A DNA stretch of 64,000 nucleotides from an uncultured Psychrobacter sp. (GCF_947495825.1 NZ_CANMAH010000001.1:558001-622000), one strand, 5' to 3'. Positions 35,466 to 45,183 are shown, counted from the first letter of the stretch. Program-made: numbers and translations. The notes: generated by a model not told the origin, from the sequence alone.

Positions 35466-36155
35466 TTAATAAGTCGTATTACGATGTTCTTCTGATTCTG
35501 TATCAATTTGCTCAACCAATTCTTGCATGTCCTCATCCAATACATCTTGGTCCGTCGCATCAGCTGGATAATGACTGGGCAACTCAAGCATCTGCTGCAC
35601 AAAGACATAACGTAGAGTATCGCGGCGACCTAGATAACGCTGATAAAAACTGGAATTTAACAGCCCCGCCCCGCCTTGACCCATCGCCCAAATGGAAGAC
35701 AAATAATCACGAGTGCTCAAACTACTACGCTCATCTTTTAGATAAATGCTGATAATATCTAGCAATCGCTTCATACGCTGGCGGCGAATATCATATAGCT
35801 CACCGAACAGGCGATTAAGACCAGTCACTGAAGCTGCCAGACGTTCTTCTATTTGATTGAGCAGCATGGCTTTTTGCGGGTTGAGCAGTTGCTGAAATAT
35901 CATCCGCGCAATTCCTGCTGATGGACAATCATCAATACGGTTTATCTCAAACAGCTGCTCTTCATAACGAATAATAATACGCAGATACAGCTCATCTTTG
36001 CTCGAGAAATGCTTATATAGCGTCCCCTTTGCCAAATCTAGTTGATCGGCCAAACTGTCTAAAGTGATATCACCGTCGCCTGACTCAAGTAATAACTGCT
36101 CAGCCATCGCTAAGATATTCTCTTCGCGCGCTTTAAACTGATGTTGACGACTCAT
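35466..36155 (-). CDS. TetR-family transcriptional regulator
   Basis: 229 residues with an N-terminal TetR helix-turn-helix (DITLDSLADQLDLAKGTLYKHFSSKDELYLRIIIRYEEQ, about 27-68) and an unassigned ligand domain. The last 35 residues are acidic (DQDVLDEDMQELVEQIDTESEE). It lies directly upstream of gspH with a 13-base gap, so the two may share a promoter. The function of its targets is unknown. No efflux gene adjoins. Confidence 0.85.
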   Translation of the reverse strand: MSRQHQFKAREENILAMAEQLLLESGDGDITLDSLADQLDLAKGTLYKHFSSKDELYLRIIIRYEEQLFEINRIDDCPSAGIARMIFQQLLNPQKAMLLNQIEERLAASVTGLNRLFGELYDIRRQRMKRLLDIISIYLKDERSSLSTRDYLSSIWAMGQGGAGLLNSSFYQRYLGRRDTLRYVFVQQMLELPSHYPADATDQDVLDEDMQELVEQIDTESEEHRNTTY

Positions 36156-36458
36156 AATCTCTCCTAAAACTTGGTCAAAATAAGCACGTGACCATATTGC
36201 GATAACCAGTACAATAGATAGTGAAACGGTAATGTCAGGGTAAAAACTACGTGAAAACTATAATGAACTATAAATAGCTACTATACTTATATTCGCTTAA
36301 TATAGTCGATACCGAATAAAGCTAATACGTTGTAACGTTTTTATAGCGAACTAATTATAGTTATGCATAATCATAAGCTTACGCTCTTATACCTAATAAT
36401 GGGATACACGGCGAAAAGACTATACAATTAATGACTGACTGGTCATAGCATAACGATT
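36156..36458. other. A+T-rich gap between tatD and the TetR gene
   Basis: 303 bases with no ORF bearing a ribosome binding site. ATGAC-TGACTG-GTCAT at 36431-36446 is an interrupted palindrome of TetR-site style, but it lies about 280 bases from the TetR start, next to the tatD stop. No other structure was noted. Confidence 0.5.
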
Positions 36459-37247
36459 TTAATGGTACTGTGCCAGTAAATTTTCAAAGTTTTTTGCAGT
36501 TAGCGCTCCTACTTCATTGCTACTACAGCCATACATATCAGCAAGATAATTGGCAACGTAAGGAACATACGCCGGCTCATTGGGCTTACCGCGTTTGGGC
36601 ACAGGTGCAAGATACGGGCTGTCTGTTTCGATAAGTATTCTGTCTTTAGGCATCTTGCGCGCAGCATCTTGAATCATTTGCGCACTTTTAAAGCTCACGA
36701 TGCCTGAGAATGAAATATAAAACCCTAAATCCAGCGCACGTTTTGCCGTCTCCCAGTCCTCGGTAAAGCAATGAATAATGCCATGTTCAGCACCTTCTAC
36801 TTTTAAGATATCAATAGTATCCTCTTTGGCATCACGCATATGTACAACTAGGGGTTTCTTTAAGCTTTGGCTAGCATGAATGTGCCGCGCAAGGCTAGAT
36901 TGTTGCTCTTTTTTGTTTTCTGTTGACCAGTAATAGTCCAGCCCCGTCTCGCCTATCGCCCAGACGTGCTCAGCGTCGGCGGTCTCTATCAAACGCTCGA
37001 CCGTCGCTGATTGCAACACACCAATATCTTCACAAGGGTGAATGCCAACGCTCATACCAAGATTTAGCGCCTCGTCATTATAAGTGCGGACAATATCAGC
37101 AATCTCATCATATTCAGCAAAATCACACATAATCGCCATCGCGCGCGTGACATTGGCCTCTTTCATAGCGGCTATCGCACCAGTTAATTGACCATCATAT
37201 TTGGTTAAATCTAACCGGTTTAGATGGCAGTGGGTATCAGTAAACAT
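36459..37247 (-). CDS. TatD-family metal-dependent deoxyribonuclease/hydrolase
   Basis: 262 residues, TIM-barrel metal hydrolase. Motifs DTHCHLNRLDL (residues 4-14), GIHPCED, IGETGLDYYWS, VVHMRDA, IIHCFTEDW and ETDSPYLAPVPKRGKPNEP appear in the canonical TatD order. I chose ATG 37247; the TTG two codons earlier is unlikely. Family members are nucleases or deacylases; which one this is cannot be told. Confidence 0.93.
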   Translation of the reverse strand: MFTDTHCHLNRLDLTKYDGQLTGAIAAMKEANVTRAMAIMCDFAEYDEIADIVRTYNDEALNLGMSVGIHPCEDIGVLQSATVERLIETADAEHVWAIGETGLDYYWSTENKKEQQSSLARHIHASQSLKKPLVVHMRDAKEDTIDILKVEGAEHGIIHCFTEDWETAKRALDLGFYISFSGIVSFKSAQMIQDAARKMPKDRILIETDSPYLAPVPKRGKPNEPAYVPYVANYLADMYGCSSNEVGALTAKNFENLLAQYH

Positions 37248-37395
37248 AAACAATCTCGTTAATAAGTAAAATCTTTTAAAATATGGATTTGGTAATCGTT
37301 ATACTATTTATTGCTCTAAATAGCACTGTTTTCAAGCGTTCTTTAACAGTAAACTATCAGGCTAGCTATTTATAAAACTTAACCTGGCACTATAG

Positions 37396-38166
37396 ATGCT
37401 GCAAACACGGCTAAAACCTTATAAACCCACGACGCTAATAATGGCGTATAGCTGGAAAAAATATCGCATCCTTTATTCACCTTTCACAAGCCTTATCACT
37501 ATGAATCATAAAAAAACCGTGACCCTAGCACCTATATTGAAAACTCTGCTACCTAAGTATTTGTACAAGCAACGGTTCTTATTGCAGGACAACGGACACG
37601 ACAATCAAATCGATATTGCTACAGATGCGCGTATTATTGGACATTCAGTTATTACCATTCGTAAAGGTCATGACAATCAAATCACTATTGGTGAGCATGG
37701 TAAGTTTAACAAGTTAAAAATCGATATCAATGGCAGTCACAATCAAATCACTATCGCAGATCATGTCAAATTTTCTGGTCAATTATTAATCGTTGGCGAC
37801 CATCTCCACATTCATATCGGTGCGCGTACCACTGCCATAGATTGCTATATTTTGGCACGCGATAAGAGCGTGACCATTGGTAGCGCTTGCATGATATCGC
37901 GCGGCATTGAAATTCGGGCGACTGACGTCCACAAGGTCTATGATATAGACTCTAATGCGCGACTGAATGATGCTCATGCTGATGTTGTCTTAGGAGATCA
38001 CATATGGATTGCCGCCAATGTTACCATTTCTAAAAACGTCTCTATTGCTAGTGGTTGTATCATCGCGGCAGGCGCTTTTGTCAATAAACCGATAGAGACA
38101 CCAAACTGTATAGTTGCGGGCACGCCTGCCAAGATTATTCGCCAAAATGTACGCTGGGAGCGCTAA
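37396..38166 (+). CDS. Left-handed beta-helix (hexapeptide) acyltransferase
   Basis: 256 residues made mostly of hexapeptide repeats ([LIV]-G-x4 turns: VTIGSACMISRGIEIRATD, DVVLGDHIWIAANVTISKNVSIASGCIIAAGAFVNKPI), ending in CIVAGTPAKIIRQNVRWER, the acetyl-CoA-binding end of the CysE/LacA/NodL superfamily. The N-terminal part has repeated HDNQI/SHNQITI segments that form the early coils. It probably acetylates a sugar of a surface polysaccharide, but no partner genes adjoin. ATG 37441 or 37501 are alternative starts. Confidence 0.8.
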   Translation: MLQTRLKPYKPTTLIMAYSWKKYRILYSPFTSLITMNHKKTVTLAPILKTLLPKYLYKQRFLLQDNGHDNQIDIATDARIIGHSVITIRKGHDNQITIGEHGKFNKLKIDINGSHNQITIADHVKFSGQLLIVGDHLHIHIGARTTAIDCYILARDKSVTIGSACMISRGIEIRATDVHKVYDIDSNARLNDAHADVVLGDHIWIAANVTISKNVSIASGCIIAAGAFVNKPIETPNCIVAGTPAKIIRQNVRWER

Positions 38167-38187
38167 AAATAACTTAAACCATAATAG

Positions 38188-39975
38188 CTAATTAAGTGGC
38201 ACCACACGCATCACCTCTTCTATGGTCGTCACCCCTTCACTGATACGCTTCGCCCCAGATAAGCGCAGTGGTTGCACGCCTTCGCGGTACGCTTGTTGTT
38301 TGAGCGTATCCAAATTGGCATCGGCGGCGACCAGCTTTTTTAGCTTATTTGACAATGGCATGATCTCGTACAGACCAACGCGGCCTTGATAACCTGTATG
38401 GCGACAGTGCTCACAGCCCTGCGCTGTATAAATTTGTGCTGGCACAGCAGCGCGCCAAGGCTGTACTAACTCCTGCCACTGAATCGCTATCTCGCTATCT
38501 GACGTGACATCAACTGCTTGCTTGCAATGCGGACATAATGTACGTAATAAGCGCTGCGCCATCACGCCCAAGATAGTTGCCGAAGTCAAAAACGGCTGGA
38601 CACCCAAATCATGCAAACGAGTCATGGAGCTTGGCGCATCATTGGTATGCAACGTTGAGAGCACCAAATGTCCGGTCAGGGATGCTTGCACTGCCATGTT
38701 GGCAGTCTCGGCATCACGAATCTCACCGACCATGATAATATCTGGATCTTGACGCATTAAAGAGCGAATACCATCAGCGAAGTGCAAATCCACGCCTGTA
38801 TTGACCTGCATTTGGTTAAAGGCCGGCTCAATCATCTCGATAGGGTCTTCGATAGTACAGACATTGACCTGCTCGGTCGCCAGCTGCTTGAGCGTACTGT
38901 ATAACGTCGTGGTTTTACCTGAGCCGGTTGGACCTGTGACCAAGATAATGCCGTTTGGATGCGCTGTCAGCTCATGCCAAGTCTCAAGCTGCTTACCTGA
39001 CAGGCCAAGCTGAGCAAACGAGCGCACCAGTACTTCTGGGTCAAAGACGCGCATGACCAGCTTTTCGCCAAAGGCAGTCGGCATAGTAGACAGACGCAGC
39101 TCAGTCTCCATTCCATTATGCGTACGGGTTTTTAGGCGGCCATCTTGCGGTTTACGCTTCTCTGCCACATTAAGACGACCCAAGATTTTAATACGTGCAG
39201 TCACCGCGACTATAATCGCAAGTGGCATCTCATAGACAGTATGCAGCACGCCATCAATTCGAAAGCGCACTTTGCCCGTCTCACGGCGCGGCTCTAAATG
39301 AATATCACTGGCGCGCTGCTCAAAGGCATATTGCAGCAGCCAATCGACGACTTTGACGATATGTTGGTCATTGGCATCTGGATTGGTGTTGTCGCCTAAC
39401 TGCAATAAAGCTTCGACATTAGTCACATCAGCGGCCGCACGCTTATGCACGCTATTTGCCCCGGCGATCGCTTGCGTGACTTGGTAAAACTCTTGCCGAT
39501 AGCGATTAATTTGTTCAGGATTGATATAAACCGTGCGATAGCTTTTAGACTTAATCAGCTTTTCGATGTTTGTGTGCCAATCGGTATAAAACGGCTGATC
39601 TGTACCGATGATAACCTCATCTGATGTGACCTCAATCGGCAAAATATGCTGCGAGCGCGCATACTCAAAAGACATCAGCTGTGTTACCGCTGGTACATCA
39701 ACCTTTAACGGATCAATGCGAAATATGGGCATATTTGCTTTGGCGGCCAGCCATTGATTGAGCCATGACAGTGTCAATTTGCTCTCAGAGCTGTTATCAA
39801 GCGCATGACCATTTGGCAAACCAAACTCACTTATCGTCAGTAGCGGATGCTGCGCCTTATCACGGCGACTGGTAATCACCAAATTGTAGCCACGCTGATC
39901 AATCACCCTATCTGCCAGTAATTCATCAAGACACCAACGTAAATCAATCACTATCGAATACTGCGGAGCGGACAT
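38188..39975 (-). CDS. gspE: Type II secretion/type IV pilus ATPase, GspE family
   Basis: 595-residue cytoplasmic ATPase driving pseudopilus assembly. The N-terminal domain contains FEYARSQHILPIEV. The catalytic half has Walker A GPTGSGKTTTLYS, the Asp box, Walker B MRQDPDIIMVGEIRDAET, the His box GHLVLSTLHTNDAPS, and a tetracysteine zinc motif (CPHCKQ then CEHCRHTG) typical of GspE. It lies about 2.5 kb from gspH-K with unrelated genes between, so the T2SS locus is split. GspE is preferred over PilB given the pseudopilins nearby. Confidence 0.88.
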   Translation of the reverse strand: MSAPQYSIVIDLRWCLDELLADRVIDQRGYNLVITSRRDKAQHPLLTISEFGLPNGHALDNSSESKLTLSWLNQWLAAKANMPIFRIDPLKVDVPAVTQLMSFEYARSQHILPIEVTSDEVIIGTDQPFYTDWHTNIEKLIKSKSYRTVYINPEQINRYRQEFYQVTQAIAGANSVHKRAAADVTNVEALLQLGDNTNPDANDQHIVKVVDWLLQYAFEQRASDIHLEPRRETGKVRFRIDGVLHTVYEMPLAIIVAVTARIKILGRLNVAEKRKPQDGRLKTRTHNGMETELRLSTMPTAFGEKLVMRVFDPEVLVRSFAQLGLSGKQLETWHELTAHPNGIILVTGPTGSGKTTTLYSTLKQLATEQVNVCTIEDPIEMIEPAFNQMQVNTGVDLHFADGIRSLMRQDPDIIMVGEIRDAETANMAVQASLTGHLVLSTLHTNDAPSSMTRLHDLGVQPFLTSATILGVMAQRLLRTLCPHCKQAVDVTSDSEIAIQWQELVQPWRAAVPAQIYTAQGCEHCRHTGYQGRVGLYEIMPLSNKLKKLVAADANLDTLKQQAYREGVQPLRLSGAKRISEGVTTIEEVMRVVPLN

Positions 39976-40046
39976 ATTTTTCTTCTTTTTAATCTAGGTA
40001 AAATGAGTACTACTGCTTGCATTGGTTAGCTAACTATTTAAAAAAA

Positions 40047-40955
40047 CTAAGCTACTTCTACAATTGCCATGATTTGTAACTGCCCTGACTCTATCAACTG
40101 AAAGCTCACATCCACAGACTTATAGCGCATCGTAAACACTTTGTTTATCTCCGTACGGCGGTACGCAGGACGCGGATCTTGCGCGATTAAGGCTTTTATA
40201 GAGTCGATATCAGAGGTGAGCAATTGGTTTTGTATCTTGCAAACCATCGATAATACCGTAGCATTATTTGTACCAACATCCTGATGGTTGGTTTTGTCAG
40301 ACTGCCCTATCTTAACCAAATTCATAAATTGCTTGTAAGCAGACTCAGTTATCGTCACATTCAGCAGCGCCGGCGCAGTTGGTGCAAAACCACTTTTTGC
40401 CTCAATAACAGCGTCGCTATAAGCGACATAGGGTTTGATATCGATAATTGGCGTACCATCAATCATATCAGCACCGCTAATGATCAGTAATACGCGACCT
40501 TCTACCACCTCAACCCGCTTAAGCTTAACCACAGACAGCCCTAAACCTGATGGTCGATACATACTGCGACTGGCAAACACCCCTATCTTCTGATTACCGC
40601 CTAGTCGTGGTGGTCGTACTTGCGCGCGAAAACTACTGTCCGCTTTGTTAGCATGCTCTTCTGTACTCCCATGACTAGCTTTGCTTACCTGACCACTTTT
40701 ATGTAAATTGTTATGATGGAACTGCCAGCTGAGCCAAATATGACTAAAGGCTTCTAATCCGACAAACGCCGCTGGTGTATCGTAAGGCGCTAACATCTCA
40801 ATCACGCTAGTCAATGCCACCAGATTTGGCTGTCTGGGCACGCCAAACTTCTGTGACAGCGGCGCGCGATGGTAGCCAATAATTGGCGCCTGATGGTAGC
40901 TATCTGACGTACAATGCTCTGACGCATAGCCCTCTGACACATCGTTACCTGACAT
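40047..40955 (-). CDS. trmO: tRNA (N6-threonylcarbamoyladenosine37-N6)-methyltransferase TrmO
   Basis: 302 residues. TrmO uses SAM to methylate t6A37 of certain tRNAs. The family pattern is visible: FGVPRQPNLV near the N-terminus, GLEAFSHIWLSWQFH, FASRSMYRPSGLGLSVVKLKRVE, DMIDGTPIIDIKPYVAYSDA, and the C-terminal DPRPAYRR. ATG 40955 is preceded by GGAG at 7 bases; an upstream TTG is not used. A Ser/Lys/Asn-rich insertion near residue 80-100 is a local expansion. Confidence 0.93.
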   Translation of the reverse strand: MSGNDVSEGYASEHCTSDSYHQAPIIGYHRAPLSQKFGVPRQPNLVALTSVIEMLAPYDTPAAFVGLEAFSHIWLSWQFHHNNLHKSGQVSKASHGSTEEHANKADSSFRAQVRPPRLGGNQKIGVFASRSMYRPSGLGLSVVKLKRVEVVEGRVLLIISGADMIDGTPIIDIKPYVAYSDAVIEAKSGFAPTAPALLNVTITESAYKQFMNLVKIGQSDKTNHQDVGTNNATVLSMVCKIQNQLLTSDIDSIKALIAQDPRPAYRRTEINKVFTMRYKSVDVSFQLIESGQLQIMAIVEVA

Positions 40956-41446
40956 AAAACTCTCCAAAAAACCTGTCTCAATCCCGCTATAACTCTTTTA
41001 TATTGAGCTAACTATACAAAAATATTTACTAACGATATTCTATTTTATCATGCCCGCTTAGAGCCCCTGAGCGGATTTTTATTTTAAAGTTTGGTATTAT
41101 GAGCGTGGAATTTATTGAGAATCGTTTGTATTCGTATACTAGCGTCTCTATACAAAGACTTAATAGGCATTCAGGCCTCCTTATAACGCTTGATAATAAT
41201 GTTAAAATAGCGGTTGATAATGCAGCCTATTTGCCTGATTCATGATGCTATTGAACTCATAACACCCAAGATTAATAAGTTAAATATTTTAGATTTTAAG
41301 CGATGGCGCTCACTGTCTTTATCATAGTTTTGATGGTGGTTATAAGCGACATACACTTTTAGAATATTGAATCTACCGTTGAAAATTTTAATTTAATACT
41401 CATTTAAACCTACTAACGTAGTCAGCAATCTATTAACGAGGACTTT
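40956..41446. other. Long gap between trmO and fpr
   Basis: 491 bases without a gene. It holds a plus-strand hairpin terminator with no plus-strand gene before it (41054-41084). No operator could be assigned. A short stretch of A+T-rich sequence precedes fpr, whose ATG has AACGAGGAC upstream. Confidence 0.5.
41054..41084 (+). terminator. Orphan terminator-like hairpin
   Basis: CCGCTTAG pairs with CTGAGCGG (one wobble) around AGCCC and is followed by ATTTTTATTTT. No plus-strand gene ends upstream, so a small RNA or a relic may be involved. Confidence 0.5.
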
Positions 41447-42220
41447 ATGTCAAAACTTCGCACCGAAACGGTCACAGAGGTTCATCACTGGAATGACGCT
41501 CTATTTAGCATCAAAACCACGCGCGATGACGGTTTACGTTTTCGTAATGGTGAGTTTGCGATGATTGGTCTCGCTATCGATGGTAGACCATTACTGCGCG
41601 CTTACTCGATTGCTAGTCCTAACTATGAAGAGCATTTAGAATTCTTTTCTATCAAAGTCCAAGACGGTCCATTGACTTCACGCCTCCAGCATATCAAAGT
41701 CGGCGATGAGCTATTAGTCAGCAAAAAACCAACAGGTACGTTAGTGCTTGACGATTTATTACCAGGTAAGCACCTTTATATGCTATCAACAGGTACTGGA
41801 CTTGCACCGTTCTTAGCGTTGGCACGTGATCCTGAAGTTTATGAGCGCTTTGAGAAAATAATTTTGGTCCATGGCGTACGTCATATTGATGATTTGGCTT
41901 ATCGAGATATGTTCGAAAATGAGCTGCCAAATGATGAAATCTTTGGTGAATGGTACCGCGAAAAGTTCATCTACTATCCGACTGTCACACGTGAAGAGTT
42001 CAGAAACACCGGACGCGTCACCGACTTGATGAAATCAGGCAAACTGTTTGAAGACATTGGTCTGCCTCCAATGAATAAAGACGATGATCGTGTCATGCTA
42101 TGCGGTAGTATGCCCTTTAATGCGGAAGTGTCAGAGATATTAGATGGCTTTGGTCTTACTGTGTCACCACGCATGGGTGTACAGGCAGATTATGCAGTCG
42201 AGCGTGCCTTTGTGGGATAA
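41447..42220 (+). CDS. fpr: Ferredoxin/flavodoxin-NADP+ reductase
   Basis: 257 residues, FAD enzyme transferring electrons between NADPH and ferredoxin or flavodoxin. FAD site RAYSIASPNYEEHLEFFSIKV (about 51-71), NADP site STGTGLAPFLALARDPEVYERF and ILVHGVRHIDDLAYRD, and the C-terminal CGSMPFNAEVSEIL with the tail VERAFVG place it in the bacterial subclass with AFVG-like end. AACGAGGAC precedes the ATG. Confidence 0.95.
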   Translation: MSKLRTETVTEVHHWNDALFSIKTTRDDGLRFRNGEFAMIGLAIDGRPLLRAYSIASPNYEEHLEFFSIKVQDGPLTSRLQHIKVGDELLVSKKPTGTLVLDDLLPGKHLYMLSTGTGLAPFLALARDPEVYERFEKIILVHGVRHIDDLAYRDMFENELPNDEIFGEWYREKFIYYPTVTREEFRNTGRVTDLMKSGKLFEDIGLPPMNKDDDRVMLCGSMPFNAEVSEILDGFGLTVSPRMGVQADYAVERAFVG

Positions 42221-42267
42221 TTTGGCTAAGGCTAAATTTAATAAAGTACAATTTATAAAAATATTTC

Positions 42268-42295
42268 TTGACGGCTAAAAATAGGCTGTTATAAT
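42268..42295 (+). promoter_or_regulatory. Sigma70 promoter of tRNA-Leu
   Basis: TTGACG, 16-base spacer, consensus TATAAT. Transcription starts near 42302, about 65 bases before the mature tRNA. Confidence 0.85.
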
Positions 42296-42366
42296 ACGCA
42301 GCCTATACAGTTAACCCTGTAGCCCAATTCGATAATATTTATCCAATAAACATTATCTTCTAACAT

Positions 42367-42453
42367 GCCAGTGTGATGGAATTGGTAGACATGACGGATT
42401 CAAAATCCGTTGCCTTTAAAAGCGTGTCGGTTCGAGTCCGACCACTGGTACCA
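42367..42453 (+). tRNA. tRNA-Leu, anticodon CAA
   Basis: An 87-nt class II tRNA with encoded CCA. Acceptor arms GCCAGTG/CACTGGT pair, with G-U at the end; discriminator A. The anticodon stem ACGGATT-CAA-AATCCGT gives anticodon CAA (reads UUG). A long variable arm and the T-arm GTCGGTTCGAGTCCGAC are intact. It has its own promoter and terminator. Confidence 0.97.
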
Positions 42454-42487
42454 ATACCCAGTTCTATATTATTTTATAGAGCCATCG

Positions 42488-42513
42488 AAGCCCCTGATAT
42501 CAGGGGCTTTTTT
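42488..42513. terminator. Terminator after tRNA-Leu, also serving YfcC
   Basis: AAGCCCCTGAT/ATCAGGGGCTT is a perfect palindrome with no unpaired loop bases beyond the turn, flanked by T on the plus strand and A-rich on the minus side. Confidence 0.9.
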
Positions 42514-42575
42514 GTGTTTTATAGTCTCCTGCTTTATTTAACCCAAACCATGCATTTGAATAGTAATAGCTATAT

Positions 42576-43988
42576 CTATCCTATCAAGATACCTACATTA
42601 AGCACAATAGTTACTAGTACGATCAGCATTAAAATCAGTGGCCACATAAATTTGAACCAGCGTCCGTAGGACACACGACCAAGAACTAAGCCTCCCATTA
42701 CGACCCCTGAGGTAGGAGTGATTAAGTTGGGTAATCCACATGCAGACTGAAACGCTGTGACTACCAAAGAGCGGTCAACGCCAGCGAAGTCAGATAAAGG
42801 AGCCATAATTGGCATAGATAATACGGCCAAACCAGAAGAAGATGGCACTACTAAGGACATCAGCATCTCTATCCAGTAAACCCCGTTGATAAAAGCATAT
42901 TCTGACACATCTTTGATGCTCACTTCAGCAGCGTGCAAGATAGTAGGTGTAATGTTACCTTGATCCATAATCACTACAATACCACGGGCAAGAGCAATGA
43001 TTATTGCCACGCCGAGTAGATCGCGAGCACCATCTATAATAGTACCTGTCAGCTCTTCTTCATTCATACGAGCGATAAGGCCAATTAAAATAGTAGCGCC
43101 AAGAAACAATGCCCCCATTTCGGCCATCCACCAACCTACTATAGCCACGCCATAAATCAATACTATAAAAGTTAGACAAAAGATAAGTAGAATCAGCTTG
43201 CGCTGTCCTGTTAATTGCGGAATTTCTTTTTCGGCTTGATCATGACCTAAAAAATGTTTTTCATTAGATTCTTTAAGGTCAGCGACTAAAGAAGCTGAAG
43301 GGTCACGTTTGACTTTGGCTGCGTAGCGCATTACATAAGCGGTACATAATGCCCAGCCAGCAACTAAAATAATGATGCGCAGCCATATACCTTCGATAAA
43401 GTTTACCCCAGCAGCATCAGCAGCGATAACCGTAGAAAACGGATTAATGGTAGAACCAAGCACACCAATGCCAGCACCAACCATAACGATCGCAACGCCA
43501 GTTAGTGCATCGTAACCAGCAGCAATCATCACCGGAATCAAGACTGCATAAAATGCAAGGGTCTCCTCTGCCATGCCATAAGTAGTACCTCCAATAGCAA
43601 AGAGCCCCATCAGTATGGGAATTATCCATTTTTCTCGCCCTTTTAAACCGGCAATAGAGCGAGTAATACCAGCATCAAGAGCGCCACTTTTAGTAGTAAC
43701 TGCAATGAAGGCACCAATGATAAGTACAAATACCGCCACATCGACGGCTCTAGCCTCACCAGTCTCATTATCATAAAAACCATTAATAGGTGCCATCAAG
43801 ACATCAATCGGACCTTGCCGATTTGGCTCTATCAGATGATAAGTGCCTGCCACTGGTACATCACGACCAAGCTCTTCATTGAGCGCCATCTCATATTGAC
43901 CAGCAGGAATAATCCAAGTCAACCCAGCCATCAAGATGATAAGAGAGAACAAAATTGTATACGCGGTTGGAAACTTAAAACGGACCAT
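42576..43988 (-). CDS. YfcC-family (DcuC/ArcD-like) carrier
   Basis: 470-residue inner membrane protein with about 12 hydrophobic segments. The start MVRFKFPTAYTILFSLIILMAGLTWIIPAGQYE and PVSSSG-like VPSSSGLAVLSMPIMAPLSDFAGVDRSLVVTAFQSACGLPNLITPTSGVVMGGL match YfcC, a C4-dicarboxylate/basic amino acid carrier family. Next to arginase, opine dehydrogenase and ornithine cyclodeaminase, it probably brings in arginine, ornithine or an opine. Substrate inferred. AAGGA precedes the ATG. Confidence 0.82.
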   Translation of the reverse strand: MVRFKFPTAYTILFSLIILMAGLTWIIPAGQYEMALNEELGRDVPVAGTYHLIEPNRQGPIDVLMAPINGFYDNETGEARAVDVAVFVLIIGAFIAVTTKSGALDAGITRSIAGLKGREKWIIPILMGLFAIGGTTYGMAEETLAFYAVLIPVMIAAGYDALTGVAIVMVGAGIGVLGSTINPFSTVIAADAAGVNFIEGIWLRIIILVAGWALCTAYVMRYAAKVKRDPSASLVADLKESNEKHFLGHDQAEKEIPQLTGQRKLILLIFCLTFIVLIYGVAIVGWWMAEMGALFLGATILIGLIARMNEEELTGTIIDGARDLLGVAIIIALARGIVVIMDQGNITPTILHAAEVSIKDVSEYAFINGVYWIEMLMSLVVPSSSGLAVLSMPIMAPLSDFAGVDRSLVVTAFQSACGLPNLITPTSGVVMGGLVLGRVSYGRWFKFMWPLILMLIVLVTIVLNVGILIG

Positions 43989-44073
43989 ATAATATCCTTA
44001 TTTCTATGGTTGGGCCAAGGGCATCAGTATATTTGCAAGGTCAACACAAATAAAGATTCAATAAGCTGACAGC

Positions 44074-45183
44074 TTAAGAAACGTACGAAATTATTTGTTC
44101 AACAGTCATTCCTGACAAACCCATTTTTTCAAGTGTTCGACCTTCTTGAAAGTAGTCGGTCTGATTGTAGGCATTATCGATAGTTAGACAAGCATTCACC
44201 ATCGGGGTAGGTACCTGCGCTAGACGGCCAAATTCGTGACAAGGTACTAGTAAATATGGCGCATCTTCTGTGATGTAGCGGTGCTTTGAGCTATCAGGTG
44301 CCGAGGTGATTTTGCCATGAGTCTCTGATGAACGATTAAACTCGTAAACGCTTTTGGCGTCTGTACCATAAAGCGCATTCATAGCGTCAAGCTCAGGTGT
44401 CAACTCAATTCCTAATGCTTTGCCCACTGCCATACGCTCTTGTTCCATTACTGCTGCTGCACGAGCGGTAGCTGGAGAGGAGCAATCTTTATAATAGTTA
44501 AAGTCACCTTCAAAATTTTCTAGTAAACCCATATTCAAAGTAGTGAGCAGGGGATGACCACCGAAGTTAATATTTTCAAGACCAGCGGCAATAACATTAC
44601 TCAATGAAGTCAACGGGAGCGGTAGAACTTCCTGCAAGCGCTCTACAGTAGTGTCCGTTTTACTAGCAGGCATTACCGCTACAGGTAAAAATTCTTTTAG
44701 CCCCATAATTGCAATTTGAGCAGGGCCTGTGATGCGACATGCCCAAGGACTAGAGATTGCATCAATAAACGTTGGATTCAGCGTGTCATAACCTTTGTCC
44801 AACATACGCTTTTTAAGCGTCAGTGAACCATAGTTGCCAGGCATTAAAACGATGATATGTTCATCGGTTAAATATGGCAGTATCTCATCAAACAATACAT
44901 TTTGTGCAAATGAGGGTACGGGTAATAACAAAATATCTGCAAAAGCCACTGCTTCAGCCATATCTCGGCTAAGCGTATGAATAGGCTCAAAACCACTAAA
45001 CGACATTGGTAGTTCAGCCAGTTCTGACACGGCCTCAATGCCACCTTTTTGCTCTATATCATCTAAAGGTTCATCAAAGCCCGGAGAGCCATATAAACAT
45101 ACATTACAACCATGCAGTGATAAGTGATAGGCAGCGGTAAGACCAGCGTTACCTGCACCAATAACCGTGACATTCTTAGACAT
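44074..45183 (-). CDS. Opine dehydrogenase-like NAD(P) enzyme (octopine/nopaline family)
   Basis: 369 residues. N-terminal Rossmann fold with GAGNAGLTAAYHLSLHG (residues 8-24) and the C-terminal Octopine_DH domain (LENINFGGHPLLTTLNMGLLENFEGDFNYYKD). Family enzymes join or split an amino acid and a 2-oxo acid via a secondary amine (for example arginine plus pyruvate in octopine). In a degradative cluster with arginase it may release arginine or ornithine from an opine. The exact substrate is unknown. ATTGGAGA precedes the ATG. Confidence 0.85.
   Translation of the reverse strand: MSKNVTVIGAGNAGLTAAYHLSLHGCNVCLYGSPGFDEPLDDIEQKGGIEAVSELAELPMSFSGFEPIHTLSRDMAEAVAFADILLLPVPSFAQNVLFDEILPYLTDEHIIVLMPGNYGSLTLKKRMLDKGYDTLNPTFIDAISSPWACRITGPAQIAIMGLKEFLPVAVMPASKTDTTVERLQEVLPLPLTSLSNVIAAGLENINFGGHPLLTTLNMGLLENFEGDFNYYKDCSSPATARAAAVMEQERMAVGKALGIELTPELDAMNALYGTDAKSVYEFNRSSETHGKITSAPDSSKHRYITEDAPYLLVPCHEFGRLAQVPTPMVNACLTIDNAYNQTDYFQEGRTLEKMGLSGMTVEQIISYVS

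Noticed and set aside
35453..35608. Upstream extension of gspH
   Set aside because: It would lie inside the TetR gene, which has a clear helix-turn-helix; the overlap is not credible.
36431..36446. ATGAC-N6-GTCAT palindrome as operator of the TetR gene
   Set aside because: It lies about 280 bases from the TetR start and next to the tatD stop, too far to claim as operator.
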